A stretch of DNA of 64,000 bases from positions 3,782,001 to 3,846,000 of the forward strand of contig NZ_CP121194.1 in assembly GCF_039993895.1 (NCBI RefSeq), read 5' to 3'. The notes beneath the pieces are model-generated. The model was not told where the DNA came from, did no database searches, and saw nothing but the letters and a program-made list of their open reading frames with translations. This document shows, one piece after another, positions 7,323-15,792 of the stretch. Position 1 is the first letter of the stretch. The number at the start of each line of letters is the position of its first letter. Made by a program: the position numbers and the translations under genes. This DNA comes from Edaphobacter paludis. GTDB taxonomy: Bacteria > Acidobacteriota > Terriglobia > Terriglobales > Acidobacteriaceae.

Positions 7323-10115
7323 TTAGAGGCGCTCCAGTTGGGCGAACTTCTCCACCAGCTTCTTAACGCCGTGCTGTTGAAATTGTACTGTAATCTTCGC
7401 GTCATCCCCGTCGCCTTCGCGGCGAAAGACAGTTCCTTCGCCATACTTGGGGTGCCGGACGCGCATTCCCTGCTGCAGCCCGGTCTTGCCGGTGGCCTCG
7501 GGAATGTCCAGCTTTGGCCGCGAGATCTTCTGTCCGCGGGCCGCAAAGAAGCTGGCGATGTTGTCGATGGATTGGCCGGGAACAGCGGTTTTGCTGAATT
7601 TCGAACGAGCGCTGCTTCCTGATGCGCTGCTCTGGGCACTCTGGGCTCTCTGGTCTTCATCCTCGTAGCTGTAATGGCGTTCGCCTACGTCTGTGTTGCC
7701 GGCGCCAAAGCGATTCGCCTTCGGGTACGGGGTTGAGTAGGAGTTTCCATAATCCGAGCCGGAAAACTGCGGACGCGCCGGGGGGCTGCCGAGGTCTTCG
7801 ACCAGACGCGATGGAACCTCTTCGAGAAAGCGCGAAGGGATGCTCGACTCCGGCATGTCGCTGCCATAGCGACGACGGTAGCGGGCGCGAGTCATCACCA
7901 GCGTATCCATGGCGCGGGTCATGCCGACGTAGCAGAGCCGACGCTCCTCCTCGAGGCCGATGGGGTCGGTGAAGGTGCGCGAGTGCGGAAAGAGGCCTTC
8001 CTCCATTCCCGCCAGAAAGACGAGCGGAAATTCCAGCCCCTTGGCCGCGTGGAGGGTCATCAGGGTTACGCGTGCATCAGCCGAGTACGAGTCCGCATCG
8101 CTCACCAGCGCAGCGTGGTCGAGGAATTCGTGCAGCGTCTCGCCACGCTCCTGTGCGTCCTGCGCTGCGTTCGCCAATTCCTTCAGATTCTCAATACGCG
8201 AGAATGACTCCGGGGTGGCCTCTTCTTCCAGGACTCGGATGTAGCCACTACGGTCATTTAAAAATTTGATCAACTCCGGCAAGGTAGCTGCATCTCCTGG
8301 CTTGCGAAATGCCGGCTTTTCCTCCGCTACTTCCGTCGCAGCAATGGATGTCAATCTGGCAGGAGACGCAGCGGCCGACTTCTTCAATATCACGGGCGCA
8401 AAAGGATTAAACGAAACAGCGTCGATCTGGTGCGAGGCATCGGAATCTGTGGCATTCTCCGGCGCGATAGTGGAGATCTCTTCACTTGGACCGAAATCGA
8501 AACCGAAGTTAAAGCTGGTGTCGAAGGTTGTGTCGGCCGCGTCATCACTTGTTGGAGCAGCCTCAAAGTCTGCAACGTCAAACGAAGCATCCTCGCTGGC
8601 TGTTCCCTGATCGCTGTCCCCTGTTTCCTGTTCTTCCACATCTGCGGCGAGCTTTTCTGCAAATCCCGGGCCCAGCATTGCACGAGCGTCTTCGATCAAA
8701 CGACGAAAGCCGCTGAGCGCAATCAATGCCCGCTGCGGCAGCAATTTGTCCTCAATCGCTTTGCCAATTGCGTCCCACGTGCTCATGCCGGAGGAGAGTG
8801 CCATTCGCTCGAGCGTCTCCATCGTCGTCTTGCCGATGCCTCGCGGAGGCGAGTTGACCACGCGGCCCAGCGCGATGGAGTCGTGCACATTCTGCACCAG
8901 CTTCATATAGCTGAGGATGTCTTTTACCTCGGCGCGGTCATAGAAGCTGAATCCCCCGACCATGTGGTATTGGATCTGATATCGCCGCAGGGCCTCTTCT
9001 ACCAGTCGCGACTGCGAGTTCGTGCGGTAGAGCACAGCGCAGCGGGGCGCGTCTTCCTGCTGCCCGGCAGCGCGAAGATATTTTTGGATGCGGTCTGCGA
9101 TGAACAGGGCTTCGTTCTCTCCGTCGGGAGCCTCGTAGAAGCCGATCAGCGAACCGCCCTCGCGCGAGGTCCAGAGGTTCTTGCCTTTTCGCTGCGTATT
9201 CTGCGCGACCACTGCCGACGCACCCTCCAGGATCACCTGCGTCGAGCGATAGTTCTGCTCCAGCCGGATGGTCCGAACGTGGGGAAAGTCTTTTTCGAAC
9301 TCCAGAATGTTGCGAATGTCGGCACCGCGCCAGCTATAGATGGACTGGTCTTCATCGCCGACGACGCAGACGTTCCCCTCCGGTCCGGAGAGCAGCTTCA
9401 TTAGCTCGTATTGCGGACGGTTGGTGTCCTGATACTCGTCGATCATCAGATATCTGTAGCGGCGGTTGTACCGTTCTCTTACCTCGCTGGACGACTTCAG
9501 CAGCCGGACAGTTTCGAGCAGCAGATCGTCGAAGTCGAGCGCATTGGCCTTGAATAGCTCCTTTCGATAGATCTCGAAGATGTGCGCAATCTTCTCCTCC
9601 ATCGGATTCGCGCTGGCAAGAAAATACTCCTGCGGATCGATCATGTGGTTCTTCGCCCACGAGATTCGCCCCAATGCGACGCGCGGCTTCAGCGACTTGT
9701 CATCGATCGCCAATCGCTTCAGCGCCTGCTTCACAACTGCCTGCTGATCGGTCTCGTCGTAGATGGCAAACGTTCGCGTAAGGCCAACGCCATTGACCCG
9801 CATGGCCTCGATGTCGCGGCGCAAGACGCGCACACAGAATGAGTGGAACGTGGCCAGCATGGGCTTGGCCAGCGACGTGTGCCCCATAATTTTATCGACT
9901 CGTTCGGCCATCTCCTTTGCCGCCTTATTGGTAAAGGTCACCGCGAGAATCGAGTCCGCTGGAACACCTCTCTCCTTGATGAGATAGGCGATGCGATGCG
10001 TAATCACGCGGGTCTTGCCGCTGCCCGCTCCAGCCAGCAACAGCACGGGGCCATCGACGGCTTCGACGCCCTCCCGCTGCTGCGGGTTCATATTTGCAAC
10101 CAACTCCGATGACAT
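7323..10115 (-). CDS. pcrA: UvrD/PcrA-type ATP-dependent DNA helicase with acidic insert
   Basis: Superfamily 1A 3'-5' DNA helicase acting in nucleotide excision repair, replication-conflict resolution and recombination control. Motifs in order: Walker A AGAGSGKT (28-35), IDEYQD (225-230), GDEDQSIYSWRGA (253-265), QNYRST (287-292), LMTLHAAKGLEF (685-696), YVGMTRA (729-735). The C-terminus (about 880-930, GMRVRHPKYGEG...) is the Tudor-like domain that contacts RNA polymerase in PcrA. At 930 residues it is about 180 longer than typical PcrA. The extra sequence is a low-complexity Asp/Ser/Ala/Phe-rich stretch at about 493-608, within the 2B region, plus a Ser/Gln-rich linker at about 775-870. 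The start MSSELVANMNPQQREG fits the family. A 51-residue basic protein follows. Confidence 0.93.
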   Translation of the reverse strand: MSSELVANMNPQQREGVEAVDGPVLLLAGAGSGKTRVITHRIAYLIKERGVPADSILAVTFTNKAAKEMAERVDKIMGHTSLAKPMLATFHSFCVRVLRRDIEAMRVNGVGLTRTFAIYDETDQQAVVKQALKRLAIDDKSLKPRVALGRISWAKNHMIDPQEYFLASANPMEEKIAHIFEIYRKELFKANALDFDDLLLETVRLLKSSSEVRERYNRRYRYLMIDEYQDTNRPQYELMKLLSGPEGNVCVVGDEDQSIYSWRGADIRNILEFEKDFPHVRTIRLEQNYRSTQVILEGASAVVAQNTQRKGKNLWTSREGGSLIGFYEAPDGENEALFIADRIQKYLRAAGQQEDAPRCAVLYRTNSQSRLVEEALRRYQIQYHMVGGFSFYDRAEVKDILSYMKLVQNVHDSIALGRVVNSPPRGIGKTTMETLERMALSSGMSTWDAIGKAIEDKLLPQRALIALSGFRRLIEDARAMLGPGFAEKLAADVEEQETGDSDQGTASEDASFDVADFEAAPTSDDAADTTFDTSFNFGFDFGPSEEISTIAPENATDSDASHQIDAVSFNPFAPVILKKSAAASPARLTSIAATEVAEEKPAFRKPGDAATLPELIKFLNDRSGYIRVLEEEATPESFSRIENLKELANAAQDAQERGETLHEFLDHAALVSDADSYSADARVTLMTLHAAKGLEFPLVFLAGMEEGLFPHSRTFTDPIGLEEERRLCYVGMTRAMDTLVMTRARYRRRYGSDMPESSIPSRFLEEVPSRLVEDLGSPPARPQFSGSDYGNSYSTPYPKANRFGAGNTDVGERHYSYEDEDQRAQSAQSSASGSSARSKFSKTAVPGQSIDNIASFFAARGQKISRPKLDIPEATGKTGLQQGMRVRHPKYGEGTVFRREGDGDDAKITVQFQQHGVKKLVEKFAQLERL

Positions 10116-10643
10116 CCTTAAGCTCCAACCTCAATTTTACGTTCATAGCGCGGGAATGATTTCCAGCGCCGCTGTGTATAGAAATCAACCTGCTGAAAGG
10201 CGTCCTATCGCCCGAAATAATTTCAAGCTCGCGCTGCGAATTTATTTGATTCCGAATGAATATTTTTTCATCTGATCGGGAACCACCCACGTCCAATCTG
10301 CGTAATCAATCTCAACGACGAATCTCCTGAACCTTAGGCAGAGAGATTCCGCCGCACGCATTCATCAGGGAACTTTATGGGCTACAAAACGCAATTTGCA
10401 TTCGTTGTCGCAACCGCTTCCCCACCCGGTGATTAATTCAGGGCCCCGCGCTTCCATCTGATTTCGACCGGAATTACCGGGTTCGAATTCATACGCACAG
10501 CCTAAACCGAACTCCAGCTATCTTCCGTGCGTCCCTCGACTCCTCTGACGGATGCCAACTCTAAACTATGCCCGCACGGCAACGTTTGTGGAACGTCCCC
10601 GAGTTTCACTGACGCCAACATCGCCATACCAGGAGTTTCTCTT
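10116..10643. other. 528-base intergenic region
   Basis: Lies between the divergent pcrA helicase and a small exported-protein gene, so it must hold two promoters. I see no convincing open frame on either strand, no tRNA and no strong hairpin. The AT-rich part around 10200-10280 is the best place for the pcrA-side promoter. Confidence 0.5.
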
Positions 10644-10982
10644 ATGATTCGCAAGTCTCTTTTCATCGCGCCTCTTGCCGTTGCATGCCTGCTTGCTTCA
10701 CAGGCAGTCTATGCCTCTCCAGTCAACGTACTCACACCGGTCAACGCCATGTTCGCACGGTCGAAGACCATCAAGTTCGAGCTTCATAATGCTTCTGCCT
10801 CGCCGATGGATCTCAAGGCCGGCGATACGATGATGACGCTCAAAGCTGGCGAGACTATCTCCGTCAATCTTGCACCCGGCACCCGCATCGTCACCAACTC
10901 GGCCAACAGCAACCATCCTGCCGGAACACTTGTTCTTGAAGTTTCAGCAGCGTTCAACGGATCCACAATTACTCTCCGCTAA
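10644..10982 (+). CDS. Small exported protein of unknown function
   Basis: 112-residue protein with a clean signal peptide (MIRKSLF, hydrophobic core, cleavage after VYA at about residue 23) and a mature part of about 90 residues rich in short beta-strand patterns (KTIKFELHN, AGDTMMTLKAGETISVNLAPG). The pattern suggests a compact beta-sandwich in the periplasm or outside. No Cys and no known motif; I do not recognise a family. ATG 10644 is chosen because AGGAG at about 10631 lies 9 bases upstream; the longer frame back to 10527 has no site and would bury the signal peptide. A hairpin follows at 11016. Confidence 0.72.
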   Translation: MIRKSLFIAPLAVACLLASQAVYASPVNVLTPVNAMFARSKTIKFELHNASASPMDLKAGDTMMTLKAGETISVNLAPGTRIVTNSANSNHPAGTLVLEVSAAFNGSTITLR

Positions 10983-11015
10983 ATTCCGTCTTCTTCCTTT
11001 CACTTCTCTTTGCAC

Positions 11016-11040
11016 GAGGGCAGACTCCTTGTCTGCCCTC
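11016..11040 (+). terminator. Hairpin downstream of the small exported protein
   Basis: Perfect 10-bp stem (GAGGGCAGAC / GTCTGCCCTC) with a TCCTT loop, 33 bases after the stop codon. It is not followed by a T-run, so it may be a weak terminator or a stabilising 3' hairpin. Confidence 0.55.
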
Positions 11041-11097
11041 CTATCATCGATGCCACGGATCACAATTTATTCCTTGCTCACCAAGGGACGATATTCT

Positions 11098-11652
11098 GTG
11101 AGCATGCCGATTCGTAATATCGCTGTCTTCTGCGCCTCCGCCAATGGGGTTGATCCCGCTTACCAAGCCGCTGCGGACGATCTGGGTCGCGCGCTTGCCG
11201 CTCACGACATCGGCATCATTTATGGGGGCGCCAAAGTGGGCCTTATGTGCGCCGTCGCTGAGGCGGCGCTGACGCATGGAGGGCACGTAGTCGGAGTGAT
11301 TCCCGAGGTGCTCGTCGACCTCGAAGTGGCGCACGAGGGCGTTACCGAGTTGCACGTCGTCGACACTATGCACACTCGCAAGGCGCTGATGGGAGAAAAA
11401 TCCGATGCCTTCATCATCATGCCCGGCGGCTTCGGAACGCTCGAAGAGATGTTCGAAGTGCTCGCCTGGCAGACGCTGAGACTGCACGATAAACCGATCG
11501 TGCTGTTAAACATCAACGGATTCTACGACCGACTGCTGGGCTTTCTCGACCACGCCGTAGGACAGGGAATGTTGAAGCAGAAGAGCCGCGAGATACTTCT
11601 GGTCGCCAGCAGTGTTGACGCAGCGTTAAAGATGCTGAGCATCACCAAATAG
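11098..11652 (+). CDS. LOG family protein (cytokinin riboside 5'-monophosphate phosphoribohydrolase type)
   Basis: 184-residue Rossmann-like enzyme of the TIGR00730/LOG family, expected to hydrolyse N6-modified AMP (or AMP) to free base plus ribose 5-phosphate; formerly mis-annotated as lysine decarboxylase. The diagnostic active-site motif PGGFGTLEE (PGGxGTxxE) is intact, as are the GGAKVGLMCAVA nucleotide loop and the family's usual length. I prefer GTG 11098 because AAGGGA at 11083-11088 is 9 bases upstream; ATG 11104 is the alternative and changes only two residues. In soil bacteria such enzymes may produce cytokinin-like bases or simply salvage nucleotides; context does not decide. Confidence 0.87.
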   Translation: MSMPIRNIAVFCASANGVDPAYQAAADDLGRALAAHDIGIIYGGAKVGLMCAVAEAALTHGGHVVGVIPEVLVDLEVAHEGVTELHVVDTMHTRKALMGEKSDAFIIMPGGFGTLEEMFEVLAWQTLRLHDKPIVLLNINGFYDRLLGFLDHAVGQGMLKQKSREILLVASSVDAALKMLSITK

Positions 11653-11720
11653 CTATGAGTGGCGACTGCCCTGTTCGTTTACCGCCCATTACTTGCGTTT
11701 AGCGCACGTTTTGCGGAACA

Positions 11721-11749
11721 CTGAATATGTATCTAGTTTACATATTCAG
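11721..11749 (+). promoter_or_regulatory. Palindromic NsrR-type operator upstream of the flavohaemoprotein gene
   Basis: A perfect 11-bp inverted repeat (CTGAATATGTA ... TACATATTCAG) with a 7-base spacer. Read as two 11-bp half sites around one base it resembles the NsrR consensus (AAGATGYATTT and its mirror). It ends at the ribosome binding site AGGAGG (11748-11753), so a bound regulator would block transcription of the gene directly. An NsrR-like regulator is encoded just downstream. Confidence 0.8.
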
Positions 11750-11757
11750 GAGGCATG

Positions 11758-12993
11758 ATGCTTCAACAGCAAAAGGAAATAGTTCAGGCCACGGTCCCGG
11801 TTTTACAGCAGTATGGCGAAGCGATTACGACGGTCTTCTACACCACGCTGTTCGAGGAGAATCCCTCCCTCTTCAACATCTTCAATCCTGCTAACCAGCA
11901 GAATGGCGGGCAGGCGCGCAGTCTCGCAGCCTCGATTCTTGCCTATGCCGCTCACATCGATCGGCTTGACCAACTCGGCGGCATGGTTAATCGCATCACG
12001 CACAAACATGCCAGCCTCGAAGTTCAGCCTGAGCACTATCCCATTGTTGGTGACCATCTGTTACGCGCCATCCGTACCGTGCTCGGCGATGCCGCTACGC
12101 CTGAGGTCATTGACGCCTGGGCCGCGGCCTATGGCCAGCTTGCAGAGATTATGACTGGAGTGGAGCAGAAGCTTTACACCGAAGGCCGGAGCCAGTTGGG
12201 AGGATGGGCGGGGTATTCTCCACTGACGGTAGAGCGCAAAGTCGTGGAGAGCGACGTCATCACATCCTTCCACCTTGTCTCGCCTACCGGCGCACCATTG
12301 CCGACATTTCTTCCGGGGCAGTATCTCGGGGTCAAAGCGCAGGTTCCCGACTCCCCTTTTGAGCAGATTCGCCAGTACAGCCTGTCTCGAGTGCCCAATG
12401 GCCGCACCTACCGCATCAGCGTAAAGCGTGAGTCTGCTCCAGCGCATATCGCAGCGGCGCAGAACGGTTTGATCTCGAATCACCTTCACGAGTCCGTCCA
12501 CGAGGGAGACACGATCCTGGCGCATGTGCCGCAGGGCGACTTTGTTCTGCGCGACAACGACAAACCAGTGGTACTGCTCAGCGGAGGCGTCGGTATTACC
12601 CCGGCCATCTGCATGTTCGAGCACCTCGCGCGAAACTCCAAGCGTCCCGTGCTCTTTGTTCATGCCACCATGCAGCGTAGCCACCATGCATTTAGCGATG
12701 AGACAAGAGAGCTCACCGCTGCTCATCCGCACGCGCGCGCTCTTGTCTATTACGAGAAGGTCACGCCAGCGGACGTGCAAGGGCGCGACTTCGATGCAGC
12801 GGGGCGCATCTCGATCGACTCTCTCCGTCCTTATCTGCCTCAGCAGCCAGCGGATTTCTACTACTGCGGACCTGTCGGCTTCATGGGCGCGGTCGAAGGT
12901 GTTCTCGATTCGCTGAACGTACCCCTCGCCGACCGTTATAGTGAAGCATTCGCTCCTGATCCTTCCTTCGTGACGGAACTGGCTAAAGCGTAA
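11758..12993 (+). CDS. hmp: Flavohaemoprotein, nitric oxide dioxygenase
   Basis: Cytosolic enzyme that oxidises nitric oxide to nitrate with O2 and NAD(P)H. Three domains: globin (about 1-140) with the proximal haem His in the THKHASL segment and the QPEHYPIVGDHLL helix; FAD-binding ferredoxin-reductase domain (about 150-260) with RQYSLS; and NAD(P)-binding domain (about 265-410) with LLSGGVGITP and YYCGPVGFM. Full length at 411 residues. Of the two adjacent ATGs (11755, 11758) the second gives a more usable distance from AGGAGG. The palindromic operator upstream and the NsrR-like gene 20 bases downstream indicate NO-responsive control of one operon. Confidence 0.93.
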   Translation: MLQQQKEIVQATVPVLQQYGEAITTVFYTTLFEENPSLFNIFNPANQQNGGQARSLAASILAYAAHIDRLDQLGGMVNRITHKHASLEVQPEHYPIVGDHLLRAIRTVLGDAATPEVIDAWAAAYGQLAEIMTGVEQKLYTEGRSQLGGWAGYSPLTVERKVVESDVITSFHLVSPTGAPLPTFLPGQYLGVKAQVPDSPFEQIRQYSLSRVPNGRTYRISVKRESAPAHIAAAQNGLISNHLHESVHEGDTILAHVPQGDFVLRDNDKPVVLLSGGVGITPAICMFEHLARNSKRPVLFVHATMQRSHHAFSDETRELTAAHPHARALVYYEKVTPADVQGRDFDAAGRISIDSLRPYLPQQPADFYYCGPVGFMGAVEGVLDSLNVPLADRYSEAFAPDPSFVTELAKA

Positions 12994-13013
12994 CTATAGG
13001 AGTCGCACCTTCC

Positions 13014-13544
13014 ATGCATATCAATCGCTTCTCGGACCTGGCGCTGCGGCTGCTGATGTATCTCGGCAGCCGCGCCCAGCCCATGGAAGCCACAGTCACA
13101 GTCCGGGCAGCCGCCACCATGTTCAATGTTCCGTATACCCACCTGGTCAAGGTGGCGCATCAGTTGGGGCTGCAGGGCTTCCTCATCACCAGCAAAGGCT
13201 CAGGCGGCGGCCTGCGACTGGCGCGAACTGCTGAGTCGATCTCGCTCGGCGAAATTCTGCGTGTCGTCGAACCCGGTGACTCCGTCATCGATTGCACTTC
13301 ACAGCTTTGTCCCTTGGCCGGAGCCTGCCTGCTCAAGGGCGCGCTCGATAGCGCTTACGCTGCCTTCCTGGACAAACTCGACGAATATTCTCTCGCCGAG
13401 GTCGCGCGAACTCCACGCCTGCAGAAGCTTGTTTACCTTAAGCCGGGAGTTCTCAGCCCTTCGCCAGGCACTCGGAGCACTGGCAGACGCGCCGCAGATA
13501 GTCCCACGAGTAAATCCCGGTCTCGTGCCCGTCGTTCCATTTGA
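13014..13544 (+). CDS. nsrR: Rrf2-family nitrite/NO-sensing repressor (NsrR-like)
   Basis: Winged-helix Rrf2 regulator predicted to hold an iron-sulfur cluster and repress NO-detoxification genes; NO would destroy the cluster and release DNA. The three cluster cysteines C94, C99 and C105 show the C-x4-C-x5-C spacing of NsrR (CTSQLCPLAGAC). The DNA-binding helices lie in the first 70 residues, ending in the GSGGGLRLA wing. It sits 20 bases behind hmp and probably autoregulates through the upstream palindrome. At 176 residues it is longer than usual: the Ser/Arg-rich last ~30 residues overlap the oppositely oriented DUF971 gene by 92 bases and look unselected. Confidence 0.9.
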   Translation: MHINRFSDLALRLLMYLGSRAQPMEATVTVRAAATMFNVPYTHLVKVAHQLGLQGFLITSKGSGGGLRLARTAESISLGEILRVVEPGDSVIDCTSQLCPLAGACLLKGALDSAYAAFLDKLDEYSLAEVARTPRLQKLVYLKPGVLSPSPGTRSTGRRAADSPTSKSRSRARRSI

Positions 13545-13884
13545 ACTTCAGGGCATACTTGCCCACCGGCGTTACCTCGACGGGTCGCGCCGGTGCCTCA
13601 TACATCGCCAGCAACGCTTGTGCTTTGGGCTTGGCAACGCCTGGCTTGCGACCACTCTTGTCGCGCTCCTCGTGGCAGGTCGCGCAGGGACAGGCATTGC
13701 GCAGCCATGCAAAATTCCATGCGCTGTGATGACCATCCTTCCAGTCGATCTCGACTCCAGTTCCCTCGGTCTTCATCACGCGTACCTTCTTTGGAGTCAC
13801 CGCGTCCGCATGCAACGCCTTGTCCTCCTCGGCCTCGCGCCGGGCGTCATCCGCGTTCACAATTCGAATTCCTTCGTGGCTCAT
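13453..13884 (-). CDS. DUF971 domain protein
   Basis: 143-residue protein carrying the DUF971 domain, also found at the N-terminus of gamma-butyrobetaine hydroxylases, where it binds zinc. Two C-x-C-x2-C clusters (CPCATC mid-protein, CQCSEC at the extreme C-terminus) suggest metal binding. Core strands VEIDWKDGHHSAWNFAWLR and LKFKWNDGHETGIYSWDYLR match the domain pattern, here apparently twice. The start ATG 13884 overlaps the stop of the SemiSWEET gene (ATGA), so translation is coupled; the longer open frame reads into the transporter. Last gene of a three-gene minus-strand operon with SemiSWEET and a TauE-type exporter. Function unknown. Its end overlaps the nsrR tail. Confidence 0.82.
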   Translation of the reverse strand: MSHEGIRIVNADDARREAEEDKALHADAVTPKKVRVMKTEGTGVEIDWKDGHHSAWNFAWLRNACPCATCHEERDKSGRKPGVAKPKAQALLAMYEAPARPVEVTPVGKYALKFKWNDGHETGIYSWDYLRRVCQCSECLAKG

Positions 13885-14171
13885 ACGGTGGTTACCTCCT
13901 TCAGTACGTTGCGATCGAAGCGCAGCTTCAATACCAGGATGCTCATCGACAATACAAATGTCACCGCATTTGCTGCTACGACCGGCCTGGAGTGGGACAG
14001 CAGGCCATAGGTCAGCCACAGCGCCGTTCCAATGGAGAAGATCAAAAACATGCCCAGCGATATCTCTCTCGCAGAACGGAGCCTCAGCACCCGGACCAAC
14101 TGCGGCAGAAAAGATAACGTCGTACATGTGGCTGCAACATAGCCGATAAGGTCAATTGTGTTCCGTTGCAT
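13881..14171 (-). CDS. SemiSWEET-type small transporter (MtN3/PQ-loop family)
   Basis: 96-residue inner-membrane protein with three transmembrane helices, the half-size bacterial version of SWEET sugar transporters, which works as a dimer. The PQ motif is at P23-Q24 (TLSFLPQLVRVLR), followed by the typical SAREISLGMFLIFSIG segment and a conserved Asn (AANAVTFVLS) in the third helix. Its ATG starts directly after the TAG of the TauE-type gene with no spacer, and its TGA overlaps the ATG of the DUF971 gene. Such tight packing implies one transcript and coupled translation. Known SemiSWEETs carry sucrose or glucose; the substrate here is inferred only from family. Confidence 0.88.
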   Translation of the reverse strand: MQRNTIDLIGYVAATCTTLSFLPQLVRVLRLRSAREISLGMFLIFSIGTALWLTYGLLSHSRPVVAANAVTFVLSMSILVLKLRFDRNVLKEVTTV

Positions 14172-14951
14172 CTAGTATTGCCTCCAGAAAAAATACGCCG
14201 AGATGACACATCCCGTGAGAACGACGATCCTTCGTAATACATCAGGATTCATGCGTCGGGCATATCGCGCGCCGATATACCCTCCCATCGCGGCAAACAC
14301 CATTGAAATCAGGCAGTAGTGCCACAGGACCGCTCCTCTCACAATAAATGTGATGATGGCCACCAGGTTTGAGAGGCAGGCGGTTACGATCTTCATGGCA
14401 TTGAGAGCATGCATCTCCTCCACGCCAAATAACGCAAGGACCGTCATGATAAGAAAGCCGCCGCCGGCGCCAAAGTAGCCGATATAGAAGCAGATTGGAA
14501 ACAATGCGCAGAACAGCGGAAAGTATCTTGGGGTACGCTTCGCGTGAGGCTCGGCGGACCGCGCCCGCAACCATCGCGATACCGGTCCGCTGATGCCGAA
14601 GATCACTGCCCCCATGAGCAGCAGCCAGGGGATGAGATGCAAAAACGTGACCTGCCTCGTCCGCAGCAGGACTTCCGCGCCCGTCAATCCGCCAAGAATC
14701 GAAGCAAGCGCTGCTACCGGCAGCAGGTCTTTGCGAAGATCTGACTTCAACGCAGCTAGCGAAGTCAGTTGGCCCGGCCAGAGCGCGACCGTATTGGTGG
14801 CGTTCGCTTGAACTGGCAGAATCCCCATCGACAGCATCGCCGGAAAGGATAAAAATGAGCCGCCACCCGCCATGGCATTCATCACACCGGCGATCAACGA
14901 AGCCGCAACCAGCCAGAGATAGTGCCAATGCGAGCTAAAACCTGAGAGCAT
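14172..14951 (-). CDS. TauE/SafE family sulfite exporter-like protein
   Basis: 259-residue inner-membrane permease of the TSUP family with about 8 hydrophobic helices. The N-terminal VMNAMAGGGSFLSFPAML and central YFGAGGGFLIMTVLAL repeats are the two homologous glycine-rich halves of the family. Members export sulfite, sulfoacetate or other sulfonates, but many have unknown substrates. It is the first gene of the minus-strand operon with SemiSWEET and DUF971; the stop and the next start abut. The start at 14951 begins MLSGFSSHW; no strong ribosome site is visible, but the N-terminus precedes the first helix by a plausible distance. Confidence 0.85.
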   Translation of the reverse strand: MLSGFSSHWHYLWLVAASLIAGVMNAMAGGGSFLSFPAMLSMGILPVQANATNTVALWPGQLTSLAALKSDLRKDLLPVAALASILGGLTGAEVLLRTRQVTFLHLIPWLLLMGAVIFGISGPVSRWLRARSAEPHAKRTPRYFPLFCALFPICFYIGYFGAGGGFLIMTVLALFGVEEMHALNAMKIVTACLSNLVAIITFIVRGAVLWHYCLISMVFAAMGGYIGARYARRMNPDVLRRIVVLTGCVISAYFFWRQY

Positions 14952-15062
14952 CCATCTTCAATTGTATTTGCAGCGATGCGATATGGCCGCCGCTAAGTCC
15001 ATACAGCAGCTCGCCGACCCACTCTAGAAATAGAGGGCGAGTCGCCGAATATTTGAAGGAGA

Positions 15063-15674
15063 ATGGTGGGGAGGAATAAAGTGATGGCGTTTGCGAGACC
15101 GAAGAAGCGCGAGCCAGTGGGCGAGGCGGGCCTGTTTGAGTATGCGGTGGGCGTGCTGGCGCGGCGGATGCGGACGGTACGCGATCTGCGCCGGTTGATG
15201 AAGAGCCGTGCCGAGGAAGGCGAGGCCGGGGAACGGGCGATGGATGCCGTCGTGGCTCGGCTGAAGGAATTGAATTATCTGAGTGATAGGAGATTTGCGG
15301 CGGACTACACGCGCCTGCGCAAGGAGAACGAGAAGCATGGCCGCCGCCGTGTGCAACAGGATCTTGCGCAGAAGGGTATTCACAAAGACCTGGTCACAGC
15401 TACGCTGGCCAAGGCATACGACGATGTGGATGAGGTGGCGCTGGCTCGGGAGTACATTGCCCGCAAACGACTGAAGCAGCCGAGTGGAGCGGATGCTCAG
15501 AAGCAGACGGTGCGTGTGATGGGCAGGCTGATGCGTGCGGGGTTTTCTGCTTCGGTTGTCTTTAAGGTATTGCGCGAGTGGAATCTGCCGGAGGAGGCCC
15601 TAGCAGGGATCGACGAGGGTGGGCGGGATTCAGACTCTTATGCGGAGCGAGATGAAGATTTGCCGGAGTTCTAG
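15063..15674 (+). CDS. recX: Regulatory protein RecX
   Basis: Cytosolic modulator that binds RecA filaments and inhibits recombination and the SOS co-protease. The product is helical and highly charged, built of three-helix repeats: LRRLMKSRAEEGEAGERAMDAVVARLKELNYLSDRRFAADYTRLR is the family signature segment, followed by GRRRVQQDLAQKGI. Length 203 residues is within range. GAAGGAG precedes ATG 15063 closely; ATG 15084 with GGGGAGGAA upstream is an equally good start and would remove seven residues. recA is not adjacent in this window, so RecX is a stand-alone gene here. The last ~30 residues are acidic and not conserved. Confidence 0.87.
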   Translation: MVGRNKVMAFARPKKREPVGEAGLFEYAVGVLARRMRTVRDLRRLMKSRAEEGEAGERAMDAVVARLKELNYLSDRRFAADYTRLRKENEKHGRRRVQQDLAQKGIHKDLVTATLAKAYDDVDEVALAREYIARKRLKQPSGADAQKQTVRVMGRLMRAGFSASVVFKVLREWNLPEEALAGIDEGGRDSDSYAERDEDLPEF

Positions 15675-15792
15675 GGTGGCCTTTGAATATAGTGCGGTGC
15701 AATGTCTCCAGGCGGGATTCCCGATCGTGTTAGGTACTCAGACAGCTGCTTCCCCGCTTCGCTACGGAATGACAAGCAAAGAGACATTCTGT

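Noticed and set aside
13453..13544. Overlap of nsrR and DUF971 as a sign of a frameshift in nsrR
   Set aside because: The three cluster cysteines and fold are complete before the overlap; the tail is only an extended, unconserved C-terminus, and no frame change restores a better end.
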